From assembly GCA_910588285.1 (NCBI GenBank), contig CAJUQB010000014.1, positions 3,820 to 67,819 of the forward strand: a DNA stretch of 64,000 nt, in the 5' to 3' direction. This DNA is from an uncultured Lachnospiraceae bacterium. Its GTDB lineage: Bacteria > Bacillota > Clostridia > Lachnospirales > Lachnospiraceae. The notes below the pieces were generated by a model, which did not search any database, was not told where the DNA came from, and saw only the letters and a program-made list of their open reading frames with translations. Position 1 is the first letter of the stretch; each line of letters begins with the position of its first letter. Shown here one piece after another: positions 49,966 to 58,337 of this stretch. Both the position numbers and the translations under genes were made by a program.

Positions 49966-51120
49966 ATGGAAGTATATTTGGATAATTCAGCTACCACCAG
50001 GTGCTCGGACGGCGCCCGGGATATTATGATAAAGGCATTGCAGGAGGATTACGGCAATACCTCCTCCCTGCATTTGAAGGGACTGGAGGCAGAGCGGTAT
50101 ATCAAAGAGGCCAGGAGCCGGATTGCCCGGACCCTGAAGGTACAGGAGAAGGAGCTGATCTTCACCTCCGGGGGAACGGAGGCGGACAACCTGGCTGTTC
50201 TTGGGGCGGCGCGGGCCAACAGCAGGGCCGGGAAGCACCTGATTACCACCTGTATTGAGCATGCGGCTGTCTCTGCCGCCATGGAAGAGCTTGTCCAGGA
50301 AGGGTTTGAGGTCACCTGGCTGGATGTGGACAGCCAGGGCCTGATCTCCTTGGAGCAGCTTGGTGCAGCCATACGCCCGGATACGATTCTGGTATCCATG
50401 ATGTATGTGAACAATGAGATTGGCGCGGTGGAGCCTATTGCCGAGGCGGCAAAGCTGATCAAGGAGAAAAATCCCCGCACACTGTTCCATGTGGACGCGA
50501 TTCAGGCTTACGGAAAATACACGATTTACCCGGCAAGGCTGGGGATTGACCTGCTGGCAGTCAGCGGCCATAAGATCCATGGCCCCAAGGGCGTGGGCTT
50601 CCTGTATGCAAAGGACAGGACAAAGCTTCGGCCCCTGATGCTGGGAGGCGGTCATCAGAACGGGATGCGCTCCGGCACGGAGAATGTGCCGGGGGTGGCT
50701 GGCCTTGGGGTGGCAGCCCAGGAGGCTTATCAGAATCTGGATGAGAAGCGGGAGCAGCTCTATCAGCTGCGGGAGGCCTTGATCCGGGGTCTGGAGGGCC
50801 TGGAGTGGGCGCATATCAACGGGCCCCTGGACCGGACCGCAGCGCCACAGATTGTCAGCGTCAGCTTTGACAGGGTGCGCAGCGAGGTGCTGCTCCATGC
50901 CCTGGAGGAGCGGGGGATCTATGCTTCGGCCGGAAGCGCCTGCTCCTCCAACAAGCCGGCAGTGTGCAGGACATTAAAGAGCATAGGCCTGAATCCGCGG
51001 TATCTGGACAGCACCCTGCGTTTTTCCTTCAGCGTGGAGAATACCCTGGAGGAGATTGCCTACACCGTAAAAACACTGCAGGAGCTGGTTCCCATGCTGA
51101 TGAAATATACAAGACATTGA
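49966..51120 (+). CDS. cysteine desulfurase (NifS/IscS-like)
   Basis: 384 aa. MEVYLDNSATTRCSDGARD, PLP lysine Lys203 in VSGHKIHGPKGVGFLY, and the catalytic cysteine Cys326 in SAGSACSSNKPAVC (short-loop insertion as in class I enzymes). GGAGGAAGAG precedes ATG 49966. It removes sulfur from cysteine as persulfide; standing 13 bases before thiI, it is most likely the dedicated sulfur donor for 4-thiouridine synthesis (NifZ-ThiI pair of Firmicutes). Confidence 0.94.
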   Translation: MEVYLDNSATTRCSDGARDIMIKALQEDYGNTSSLHLKGLEAERYIKEARSRIARTLKVQEKELIFTSGGTEADNLAVLGAARANSRAGKHLITTCIEHAAVSAAMEELVQEGFEVTWLDVDSQGLISLEQLGAAIRPDTILVSMMYVNNEIGAVEPIAEAAKLIKEKNPRTLFHVDAIQAYGKYTIYPARLGIDLLAVSGHKIHGPKGVGFLYAKDRTKLRPLMLGGGHQNGMRSGTENVPGVAGLGVAAQEAYQNLDEKREQLYQLREALIRGLEGLEWAHINGPLDRTAAPQIVSVSFDRVRSEVLLHALEERGIYASAGSACSSNKPAVCRTLKSIGLNPRYLDSTLRFSFSVENTLEEIAYTVKTLQELVPMLMKYTRH

Positions 51121-51133
51121 GAAGGAGAGACGT

Positions 51134-52312
51134 ATGCTACATACATTTTTGATAAAATACGGAGAAATCGCGATCAAGGGAAAGAACCGCCATCTGTTTG
51201 AGGATGCGCTGATCCATCAGATCAAATATGCCCTGAAGCCCCTGGAGGGGGAGTTTCTGATCACCAAGGAGCAGGGGCGCATCTATGTGGAGGCTCAGAC
51301 CGACTTTGACTATGAGGAGACGGTGGAGCGTCTGACCCATGTGTTTGGCATTGTGGGCATCTGCCCGGTGGTGCAGCTTACGGATGAGGGCTTTGAGAAG
51401 CTTGCCCAGGATGTGATCGCTTATCTGAAGGAGCGGTATGAGGGTCAGGAGCTGACCTTCAAGGTTCATGCCCGCCGGGCCAGGAAGGATTACCCCATAG
51501 AATCCATGGAGCTCAATGCTCTGCTGGGCGGGCGGATCTTAGAGGCCTTCCCCAAAATGCGGGTGGATGTGCATAAGCCCCAGCTGATGCTGAACATTGA
51601 GATTCGAAAGCAGATTCATATCTATTCCGAGGTGATCCCGGGCCCCGGAGGCATGCCGGTGGGAACCAATGGCAAGGGCATGCTCCTTCTGTCCGGAGGC
51701 ATCGACAGCCCGGTGGCAGGCTATATGATTGCCAAGCGGGGAGTAAAAATCGACGCCACGTATTTTCATGCGCCGCCTTATACCAGCGAACGGGCGAAGG
51801 AGAAGGTCATTGACCTGGCGCGGATTGTGGCTAGATATACAGGGCCCATTTACCTGAATATTGTGAATTTTACGGATATCCAGCTCCATATCTATGAGAC
51901 GTGTCCCCATGAGGAGCTTACCATTATCATGAGACGGTATATGATGAAGATTGCGGAGCATTTTGCCAAGGAGACGGGAAGCCTGGGACTCATTACCGGA
52001 GAGAGCATCGGCCAGGTGGCCAGCCAGACCATGCAGTCCCTGGCCGCTACCAACGAGGTGTGTACCCTGCCGGTATACCGGCCCTTGATCGGCTTTGACA
52101 AGCAGGAGATCATTGACGTGTCGGAGCGGATCGGGACCTATGAGACCTCCATTCTGCCCTATGAGGACTGCTGTACGATCTTTGTGGCCAAGCATCCGGT
52201 GACAAAGCCGAATTTGAATATCATCAAGCGCTCGGAGCAGAAGCTGGGGGAACGGATGAAGGAGCTGGTGAAGACAGCCATTGAGACCGTGGAGACGATT
52301 GTTGTGGAGTAA
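51134..52312 (+). CDS. thiI: tRNA 4-thiouridine synthetase ThiI (short form, no rhodanese domain)
   Basis: 392 aa: N-terminal ferredoxin-like and THUMP domains (MLHTFLIKYGEIAIKGKNRHLFE) and the PP-loop ATPase SGGIDSPVAGYMIAKRG. The C-terminal rhodanese domain present in E. coli ThiI is absent, so sulfur comes directly from the adjacent desulfurase. It makes s4U8 in tRNA, a near-UV sensor, and may supply thiazole sulfur. GAAGGAGAG precedes the ATG. Confidence 0.95.
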   Translation: MLHTFLIKYGEIAIKGKNRHLFEDALIHQIKYALKPLEGEFLITKEQGRIYVEAQTDFDYEETVERLTHVFGIVGICPVVQLTDEGFEKLAQDVIAYLKERYEGQELTFKVHARRARKDYPIESMELNALLGGRILEAFPKMRVDVHKPQLMLNIEIRKQIHIYSEVIPGPGGMPVGTNGKGMLLLSGGIDSPVAGYMIAKRGVKIDATYFHAPPYTSERAKEKVIDLARIVARYTGPIYLNIVNFTDIQLHIYETCPHEELTIIMRRYMMKIAEHFAKETGSLGLITGESIGQVASQTMQSLAATNEVCTLPVYRPLIGFDKQEIIDVSERIGTYETSILPYEDCCTIFVAKHPVTKPNLNIIKRSEQKLGERMKELVKTAIETVETIVVE

Positions 52313-52348
52313 AACCAGGGGCAGGATTTAGACAGGTAAGACGTAAAT

Positions 52349-52373
52349 ATCCCCCGGCAGCAGGCCGGGGGAT
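52349..52373. terminator. GC-rich hairpin between thiI and the HPr-like gene
   Basis: ATCCCCCGGC - AGCAG - GCCGGGGGAT, a perfect 10-bp stem between convergent genes; without a T run it is only a probable terminator. Confidence 0.55.
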
Positions 52374-52405
52374 GTATGATGTACGTGCGCAGGTTCCGGT
52401 AAGTA

Positions 52406-52642
52406 TTATTTCTGGATTAAGTAGGGCTTGAGCACCTCCAGAATCTCTTCCATGTTGGCCTCGGAATGGATCGCCAGGTCAATGGGCTTGGACAGATCCA
52501 GACTGAAGATGCCCATGATGGACTTGGCATCAATCACATATCTGCCGGAGATCAGGTCGAAATCATAGTCAAACTGAGTAATGGTGTTCACAAAGGACTT
52601 TACCCGGTCGATGGAATTCAGAGAAATTTGTACTGTTTTCAT
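52406..52642 (-). CDS. HPr-like protein lacking the active-site histidine
   Basis: 78 aa. The fold is that of the PTS phosphocarrier HPr: beta start MKTVQISLNS, and around Ser41 the AKSIMGIFSLDLSKP stretch that corresponds to the HPr kinase site (Ser46 in Bacillus). But the loop normally reading GLHARPA, with the phospho-His, is here SIDRVKSF, without His. It therefore cannot carry phosphate from enzyme I. It may act like Crh in carbon-catabolite signalling through Ser phosphorylation, or otherwise bind partners; this is inference. AAGGAGG precedes its ATG and a promoter lies at 52710. Confidence 0.82.
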   Translation of the reverse strand: MKTVQISLNSIDRVKSFVNTITQFDYDFDLISGRYVIDAKSIMGIFSLDLSKPIDLAIHSEANMEEILEVLKPYLIQK

Positions 52643-52709
52643 TATAAAAACCTCCTTAAGAAAATTGTTTTATGCTAGCTCTTTTGTATATGATAATTGT
52701 CTTAAATTC

Positions 52710-52738
52710 ATACTAACGTTTTTGGAAGAAAAAGTCAA
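52710..52738 (-). promoter_or_regulatory. promoter of the HPr-like gene
   Basis: On the minus strand TTGACT, 17-base spacer, TAGTAT. Confidence 0.72.
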
Positions 52739-52759
52739 TAGGGGGATCAGGGAGAATCT

Positions 52760-54112
52760 ATGAAAAAAGCAGCGTTACATAATTTGGGGTGCAAGGTGAA
52801 TGCCTATGAAACAGAGGCAATGCAGCAGCTTCTGGAGGAGGCGGGATATGAGATTGTACCTTTTTTTGAACAAGCGGACGTCTATGTGATTAATACCTGC
52901 TCTGTGACGAACCTGGCGGACCGGAAGTCGCGGCAGATGCTGCACCGGGCGAAAAAGCAGAATCCGGACAGTATTGTGGTGGCAGCGGGCTGCTACGTGC
53001 AGACAGCCGGCGAGCAGGCCGGGGCGGATCCTGCCATTGATATTCTCATTGGAAACAACCGGAAGCATGAGCTGCCCGGGCTGCTGGCAGAATATGAAAG
53101 GGACATGCAGGCAGGGAAGCGTGTTCTGCGCAGGGAGGTTGTTGATATCAATGACACCGGGGCGGCCGGGGGATATGAGAGCCTGGCCATCCGGCGCACG
53201 GCGGAGCATACCCGGGCCTTTGTGAAGATTCAGGACGGGTGCGACCAGTTCTGCAGCTACTGCATCATTCCCTATGCCAGGGGACGTGTCAGAAGCCGCA
53301 GCCGCAGCGATCTGCTAAAGGAGATAAGAGCACTGGCCCAAAACGGCTATCAGGAGGTGGTGCTTACCGGGATCCATCTGAGCTCCTACGGCGCAGATAC
53401 CGGGGACAGCCTGCTGTCCCTGATAGAGGAGATTCATAAGCTTCCCGGGATTAGCCGGATCCGGCTGGGCTCCCTGGAGCCGAAGATTGTCACCGAGGAA
53501 TTTGCCCGGGCCCTGTCTGTCCTTCCCAAGGTCTGCCCACATTTTCACCTGTCTCTTCAGAGCGGCTGCGACGAGACGCTGCGGCGGATGAACCGGAAAT
53601 ATTCCTGTGAGGAATACCGGCAGGGCTGCGGCTATCTGAGGAACTATTTTGACCATCCGGCCCTCACCACGGATATCATTGTGGGCTTTCCGGGGGAGAC
53701 GGAGGAGGAATTTGCGGCTACCAGGAGATTTTTACAGGAAATTGCATTTTTTGAGGTACACATTTTCAAATATTCCGTCCGCAGGGGAACGAGGGCAGCC
53801 GGTATGGAAGGGCAGATTCCCGAGCAGGTAAAGGCGGAGCGCAGCAGTATTTTGTTTGGAGATACAGAGCCCATGAGCCAAAGCTTTGCGGCCTGGTATC
53901 TGGGAAAAACCCTGGAAATCCTGGTGGAGGAGCGGATTCAATTGGCGGACGGGGAATATTACACAGGGCATACGCCGGAGTATATCCGGGTGGAAATTCC
54001 TGTTTTTGAAGGGGACGGCCAGATCAACCGGGTGGTAAAATGCAGGGCTGAGAGCCTGACGGAAAATCATATTTTACGGTGTCGACCCATTTTGACAGAA
54101 AATATGGATTGA
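52760..54112 (+). CDS. mtaB: tRNA (t6A37)-methylthiotransferase MtaB
   Basis: 450 aa. Three domains of the methylthiotransferase family: N-terminal UPF0004 with cysteines in LGCKVNAYE, NTCSVTN and AAGCYVQ; radical SAM cluster DGCDQFCSYCIIPYARG; C-terminal TRAM. HNLGCKVNAYETEAM is the MtaB form (YqeV in Bacillus). It converts t6A to ms2t6A at position 37 of tRNA-Lys(UUU). As in Bacillus it follows rsmE, here after the inserted desulfurase-thiI pair and HPr-like gene. Confidence 0.95.
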   Translation: MKKAALHNLGCKVNAYETEAMQQLLEEAGYEIVPFFEQADVYVINTCSVTNLADRKSRQMLHRAKKQNPDSIVVAAGCYVQTAGEQAGADPAIDILIGNNRKHELPGLLAEYERDMQAGKRVLRREVVDINDTGAAGGYESLAIRRTAEHTRAFVKIQDGCDQFCSYCIIPYARGRVRSRSRSDLLKEIRALAQNGYQEVVLTGIHLSSYGADTGDSLLSLIEEIHKLPGISRIRLGSLEPKIVTEEFARALSVLPKVCPHFHLSLQSGCDETLRRMNRKYSCEEYRQGCGYLRNYFDHPALTTDIIVGFPGETEEEFAATRRFLQEIAFFEVHIFKYSVRRGTRAAGMEGQIPEQVKAERSSILFGDTEPMSQSFAAWYLGKTLEILVEERIQLADGEYYTGHTPEYIRVEIPVFEGDGQINRVVKCRAESLTENHILRCRPILTENMD

Positions 54113-54185
54113 ATTTTGGAATCATTTATATTAAAATAGAAATAGAATGACAAAAGCACGAAAGAGCTAAGAACTGGGGCGTGAA

Positions 54186-54452
54186 ATGATGCAGGATAAA
54201 AGTAACACACAATATTTCAGAGTGGAGACAGAAAAACAGATTAAGGTAGGCGAGGTGCTGGAGCTTGTGTACAGCGCACTGCGGGAAAAGGGCTATAACC
54301 CGGTCAACCAGATTGTGGGTTACATTATATCCGGCGATCCAACCTATATTACCAGCCATAAGAATGCCAGGAGCCTGATTATGAAGGTGGAGCGTGACGA
54401 GTTGGTGGAAGAGATTTTTGAACAGTATATCAAGAATAATTCCTGGGAATAA
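54186..54452 (+). CDS. IreB family regulatory protein (UPF0297, YrzL)
   Basis: 88 aa: TQYFRVETEKQIKVGEVLELVYSALREKGYNPVNQIVGYIISGDPTYITSHKNARSLI is the whole conserved UPF0297 body. Enterococcal IreB is a substrate of the PASTA kinase IreK and influences cephalosporin resistance; phosphorylation occurs near the N-terminal Thr. ATG 54186 or 54189. First gene of the yrzL-yrrK-yrzB trio, 12 bases before ruvX. Confidence 0.95.
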   Translation: MMQDKSNTQYFRVETEKQIKVGEVLELVYSALREKGYNPVNQIVGYIISGDPTYITSHKNARSLIMKVERDELVEEIFEQYIKNNSWE

Positions 54453-54464
54453 TGGAGGAATCAT

Positions 54465-54896
54465 ATGCGTATTATGGGGTTGGATTTCGGCTCTAAGACA
54501 GTAGGCGTGGCGATCAGTGATGCCTTGAAGCTGACGGCTCAGGGAATTGAGATTATTCGGAGGCAGTCACCGGGAAAGCTTCGCCAGACATTGGCGCGGA
54601 TTGAAGCATTGATCCACGAGTATGAGGTGGAGGAGATTGTACTGGGATATCCCCGGAATATGAATTATTCCGAGGGAGAGCGCTGTGAGCGCACCCGGGA
54701 ATTCCAGGAGATGCTTCACAGAAGGACCGGCCTTCCAGTTGTTCTCTGGGACGAACGCCTGACTACGGTGGAGGCGGAGCGTACCATGATGGAGGGGCGG
54801 ATCCGAAGAGAGAATCGGAAGGAGTATGTGGACAAGCTTGCAGCTGTCTTTATTCTGCAGGGCTATCTGGATTCCCTGAGCAGGAAGCAGCTGTGA
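54465..54896 (+). CDS. ruvX: Holliday junction resolvase-like RuvX/YqgF (YrrK)
   Basis: 143 aa RNase H-like fold: LDFGSKTVGVAISD with the catalytic Asp, EIVLGYPRNM, and LWDERLTTVEAERTM. Members are implicated in 16S rRNA 5' processing and in Holliday-junction cleavage. ATGGAGGA lies before ATG 54465. Middle gene of the conserved trio. Confidence 0.95.
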   Translation: MRIMGLDFGSKTVGVAISDALKLTAQGIEIIRRQSPGKLRQTLARIEALIHEYEVEEIVLGYPRNMNYSEGERCERTREFQEMLHRRTGLPVVLWDERLTTVEAERTMMEGRIRRENRKEYVDKLAAVFILQGYLDSLSRKQL

Positions 54897-54918
54897 GAAG
54901 CAGGAAGAAAGGAAGAGA

Positions 54919-55179
54919 ATGGAAAAGGTTAAATTTCAGGTGCCGGACACAGAGGAGACGGCAGATTTTTTTGTGGTGGAACAAACGCGGATCAACGGTG
55001 TGGATTACCTTCTGGTAACAGAGGAGGAGGACGGAGATTGTGATGCGTATATTTTAAAGGATATTTCCGGCCAACAGGAGACGGAGGCCATCTATGAGAT
55101 GGTGGAGACAGAGGAGGAGTTGGAGGCGCTCTCCAAGGTGTTTGCCTCCCTGCTGGAGGACGTGGATATCTATTCTTAG
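54919..55179 (+). CDS. DUF1292 protein (YrzB)
   Basis: 86 aa, strongly acidic: VPDTEETADFFVVEQTRINGVDYLLVTEEEDGDCDAYILKD is the DUF1292 pattern, and the C-terminus is rich in Glu/Asp. Function unknown; its place after ruvX is conserved across Firmicutes. GAAAGGAAGAG precedes the ATG. Confidence 0.93.
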   Translation: MEKVKFQVPDTEETADFFVVEQTRINGVDYLLVTEEEDGDCDAYILKDISGQQETEAIYEMVETEEELEALSKVFASLLEDVDIYS

Positions 55180-55229
55180 AAATGAAAAGAGATGAAAATA
55201 ATGACCGAGATAATTTACGGAGGTGCAAT

Positions 55230-56894
55230 TTGAAAAAAGAAAAAAACTCAAAATTGAAAATCATTCCCCTGGGCGGATTGGAGCAGATCGGAATGAATAT
55301 AACTGCCTTTGAATATGAAGACAGTATTATCGTTGTGGACTGCGGCCTGTCCTTTCCGGAGGATGATATGCTGGGAATTGACCTGGTGGTTCCGGATATC
55401 ACATATCTGAAGAATAATCTGGAGCGTGTCAAGGGCTTCTTCATCACCCATGGCCATGAGGATCACATCGGCGCCATTCCCTATGTACTGCGGGAGATCA
55501 ACGTGCCGGTGTACGCCACCAAGCTGACCATTGGGATCATTGAGCATAAGCTGCGGGAGCATAACATGCTCACCAAGGTAAAGCGCAAGGTAGTAAAATA
55601 CGGACAGCACATCAACCTGGGATGCTTCCGGGTAGAATTTATCCGCACCAACCACAGTATTGCGGATGCGGCTGCCCTGGCCATCTATTCCCCGGCGGGA
55701 ACCGTGGTGCACACCGGAGATTTTAAGGTGGACTATACACCGGTATTCGGAGGGGCCATTGACCTGCAGCGCTTTGGGGAGCTGGGCAAAAAGGGCGTGC
55801 TGGCGCTGATGTGCGACAGTACCAATGCGGAGCGTCCGGGGCATACCAGCTCGGAGCGGACTGTGGGAAGAACCTTTGACAACCTGTTTGCAGACCATGC
55901 CAACAGCAGGATCATTGTCGCCACCTTTGCCTCCAATGTGGACCGTGTACAGCAGATTATCAATTCTGCCTACAAATATAAGCGCAAGGTAGTAGTAGAA
56001 GGCCGCAGCATGGTGAATATCATCAGTATAGCCGCAGAGCTGGGGTATTTGAAGATTCCGGACAATACGCTCATTGATATTGAACAGGTTCGGAATTATC
56101 CGGCGGAACAGACCGTACTGATTACCACAGGAAGCCAGGGGGAATCCATGGCAGCGCTGTCGCGTATGGCAGCCAATCTTCATAAGAAGGTTACGATCCA
56201 GCCCGGGGATACGGTTATTTTCAGCTCCAATCCCATTCCGGGCAATGAGAAAGCAGTGTCCCGGGTGATCAATGAGCTGTCCATGAAGGGGGCAAATGTG
56301 ATTTTCCAGGACGCCCATGTATCGGGACATGCCTGTCAGGAGGATATCAAGCTGATCTATTCGCTGGTTCGCCCCAAATACGCAATTCCGGTCCATGGAG
56401 AATACCGCCATCTGAAGGCCCAGGCAAGGATTGCAGAGGAGCTGGGCATTGAGAAGGAGAATATATTCGTTCTGTCCTCCGGCGATGTGCTGGAGCTGGA
56501 TGAGAAGGGCGCGGCTGTCACCGGTGAAGTACCGGTGGGAGACGTACTGGTGGATGGCCTCGGTGTGGGCGATGTGGGCAACATTGTGCTCCGCGACCGT
56601 CAGCACCTGGCAGAGGACGGCATCATTGTTGTGGTGCTCACCTTAGAGGCGGGCAGCGGACAGGTGCTGGCCGGCCCGGATATTGTAACCCGTGGGTTTG
56701 TGTATGTGAGAGGCTCCGAGAGCTTGATGGACGAGGCACATCAGGTGCTGGAGGACACGGTGGAGCACTGCATGGCTAAGAATATTACCGACTGGGGGAA
56801 GATCAAGACAGAGATCAAGGATTCCCTGGGAGAGTTCGTGTGGCGCAAAACAAAACGCAGACCAATGATCATGCCAATTATAATGGAAGTGTAG
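55230..56894 (+). CDS. rnj: ribonuclease J
   Basis: 554 aa if TTG 55230 is used: GGAGG at 55219-55223 lies 6 bases upstream and the length matches RNase J. ATG 55182 in the same frame has no ribosome site. Metallo-beta-lactamase core with THGHEDHIGA (His74, His76, Asp78, His79), beta-CASP domain with CDSTNAERPGHTSSE, and VPVHGEYRHL. RNase J has 5'-3' exonuclease and endonuclease activity in mRNA turnover and rRNA maturation. It separates the yrzB and ylbF genes here, unlike in Bacillus. Confidence 0.94.
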   Translation: MKKEKNSKLKIIPLGGLEQIGMNITAFEYEDSIIVVDCGLSFPEDDMLGIDLVVPDITYLKNNLERVKGFFITHGHEDHIGAIPYVLREINVPVYATKLTIGIIEHKLREHNMLTKVKRKVVKYGQHINLGCFRVEFIRTNHSIADAAALAIYSPAGTVVHTGDFKVDYTPVFGGAIDLQRFGELGKKGVLALMCDSTNAERPGHTSSERTVGRTFDNLFADHANSRIIVATFASNVDRVQQIINSAYKYKRKVVVEGRSMVNIISIAAELGYLKIPDNTLIDIEQVRNYPAEQTVLITTGSQGESMAALSRMAANLHKKVTIQPGDTVIFSSNPIPGNEKAVSRVINELSMKGANVIFQDAHVSGHACQEDIKLIYSLVRPKYAIPVHGEYRHLKAQARIAEELGIEKENIFVLSSGDVLELDEKGAAVTGEVPVGDVLVDGLGVGDVGNIVLRDRQHLAEDGIIVVVLTLEAGSGQVLAGPDIVTRGFVYVRGSESLMDEAHQVLEDTVEHCMAKNITDWGKIKTEIKDSLGEFVWRKTKRRPMIMPIIMEV

Positions 56895-56898
56895 AAGG

Positions 56899-57240
56899 AT
56901 GAATACAATAGACGAAAAAATAAACGCGCTGGTTGAGGCCGTGCTGGAAAGCGAACAATATCTGCATTACCAGGAGATCCGCAGGAAGCTGAAGGAGGAT
57001 CCCCAGAAGGAGCAGCGGGTGCTTGAATTCTGCGGCCGTGTATTCCGTCTGCAGAATGAGCAGAAGGGGATTGATATATTTGCGGAGATTGACAAGCTGG
57101 TTCAGGAGACCGCATCTTTTCGGGCAGAGCCCCTGGTAGAGGATTATCTGGCAGCAGAGCATGAGGTGTGCCGTCTGGTTCAGCGGATTAACTGGAGCTT
57201 GGTGGAGCAGCTGGATGTGGATCTTGGCAAGGGTGTGTAA
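56899..57240 (+). CDS. YlbF/YmcA family protein (DUF964)
   Basis: 113 aa, all helical, starting 4 bases after the RNase J stop. MNTIDEKINALVEAVLESEQYLHYQEIRRKLKEDPQKEQRVLEFCGRVFRLQNEQK matches the YlbF/Com_YlbF fold. In Bacillus YlbF, YmcA and YaaT form the Y-complex, which governs RNase Y cleavage specificity, competence and sporulation. Adjacent RNase J suggests an RNA-decay context. Confidence 0.9.
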   Translation: MNTIDEKINALVEAVLESEQYLHYQEIRRKLKEDPQKEQRVLEFCGRVFRLQNEQKGIDIFAEIDKLVQETASFRAEPLVEDYLAAEHEVCRLVQRINWSLVEQLDVDLGKGV

Positions 57241-57267
57241 GAAGGGTCCAAAGAAAAGAGGTAGGAA

Positions 57268-57654
57268 ATGAGCGCCAGTAAAATTGTACTGAATATTTTG
57301 CATCTGTGTGTCAATATCCTGATCATCGTGCTGGTGGTTGTGGCTGTTCTCAAGCTCAGCGGCAGGGCCTATGATCTGGGATACCGCATTTATACGGAAC
57401 AGTCCGTGGATCCCAAGCCGGGCAGGGATAAGGTGGTGGAGATCTCAGAGGGAATGTCTGCTTCTGAGATTGGAACGCTGCTGGAGGAAAAGGGCCTTGT
57501 GCGGGATGATACGCTGTTCTGGATTCAGATGCAGCTTTCCGCCTACAGAGATAAGGTAAAGCCTGGGCTCTACACTCTGAATACATCCCAGGATTCCAGA
57601 GAAATGCTGCAGATTATGGCAGCAGATGAGCCAGAGGAGGACGAGGAGGAATAG
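57268..57654 (+). CDS. MltG/YrrL-like membrane protein without the catalytic domain
   Basis: 128 aa: a transmembrane helix (about 12-32) then a LysM-like/YceG N-terminal domain VVEISEGMSASEIGTLLEEKGLVRDDTLFWIQMQLSAYRDKVKPGLYTLNTSQDSREML, ending with an acidic tail. Full MltG is about 340 aa and continues with the endolytic transglycosylase domain; this protein stops before it, and no remnant follows. Location before trmR and the U32 gene equals the Bacillus yrrL position, so it is the orthologue by place. Role as regulator or partner of another glycan cleaver is a guess. Confidence 0.8.
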   Translation: MSASKIVLNILHLCVNILIIVLVVVAVLKLSGRAYDLGYRIYTEQSVDPKPGRDKVVEISEGMSASEIGTLLEEKGLVRDDTLFWIQMQLSAYRDKVKPGLYTLNTSQDSREMLQIMAADEPEEDEEE

Positions 57655-57662
57655 GTGATAGC

Positions 57663-58337
57663 ATGATTGCAGATGAGCGGATGGTGTCATTTCTTCATTC
57701 TCTGGAGGAGGGGAACACCGGGATTCTCTGTGAGCTGGAACAGGAGGCCCTGGCTTCCTATGTGCCGATCATCCGCAGGGAGACCCAGAGCCTGCTGCGG
57801 CTTCTGATGGCCATGAAGCAGCCGGCCAGGATCCTGGAGGTGGGCTGTGCCGTGGGATTTTCCGCCATTTTGATGGCAGAGGCGAATCCTGCAGCCTGCC
57901 GGATTGTTACGATAGAGAATTATGAGAAGCGGATTCCCATTGCCAGGGAGAATTTTAAGCGCGCCGGCAGAGCAGAACAGATAGAGCTGCTTTTTGGAGA
58001 TGCCATGGAGCTGCTTCCGACGCTCTCGGGAAGCTTTGATTTCATTTTTTTGGATGCGGCCAAGGGGCAGTATCTTGCATTTTTGCCGCAGCTTTTGCGG
58101 CTCTTAGGGCCCAAGGGAGTCCTGGTTTCCGATAATGTTCTGCAGGAGGGAGAGATTCTGGAATCCCGCTTTGCAGTTACCAGGAGGAACAGGACGATCC
58201 ACAAAAGGATGCGGGAATACCTGTATCAGCTGACCCACCATAAGGAGCTGGCCACATCGGTTCTTCCCATTGGAGACGGCGTTACGGTTAGTGTGCGCAG
58301 GTGCGGCAGGCAGACGGACGGAGAGGGAATGGTATGA
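57663..58337 (+). CDS. trmR: tRNA 5-hydroxyuridine O-methyltransferase (TrmR/YrrM-like)
   Basis: 224 aa class-I O-methyltransferase: LEVGCAVGFSAILMAEANP, the DAAKGQYLAFLPQLLRLLGPKGVLVSDNVL block with a metal-binding Asp. TrmR methylates ho5U34 to mo5U34 in tRNA. Its stop overlaps the start of the U32 gene (58334), so the two are coupled. The neighbour is the type of enzyme needed for ho5U formation, which supports the tRNA assignment over a small-molecule methyltransferase. Confidence 0.87.
   Translation: MIADERMVSFLHSLEEGNTGILCELEQEALASYVPIIRRETQSLLRLLMAMKQPARILEVGCAVGFSAILMAEANPAACRIVTIENYEKRIPIARENFKRAGRAEQIELLFGDAMELLPTLSGSFDFIFLDAAKGQYLAFLPQLLRLLGPKGVLVSDNVLQEGEILESRFAVTRRNRTIHKRMREYLYQLTHHKELATSVLPIGDGVTVSVRRCGRQTDGEGMV

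Noticed and set aside
55248..56606. 452-aa minus-strand open frame opposite RNase J
   Set aside because: RNase J motifs on the plus strand are complete; the minus frame is an antisense shadow.
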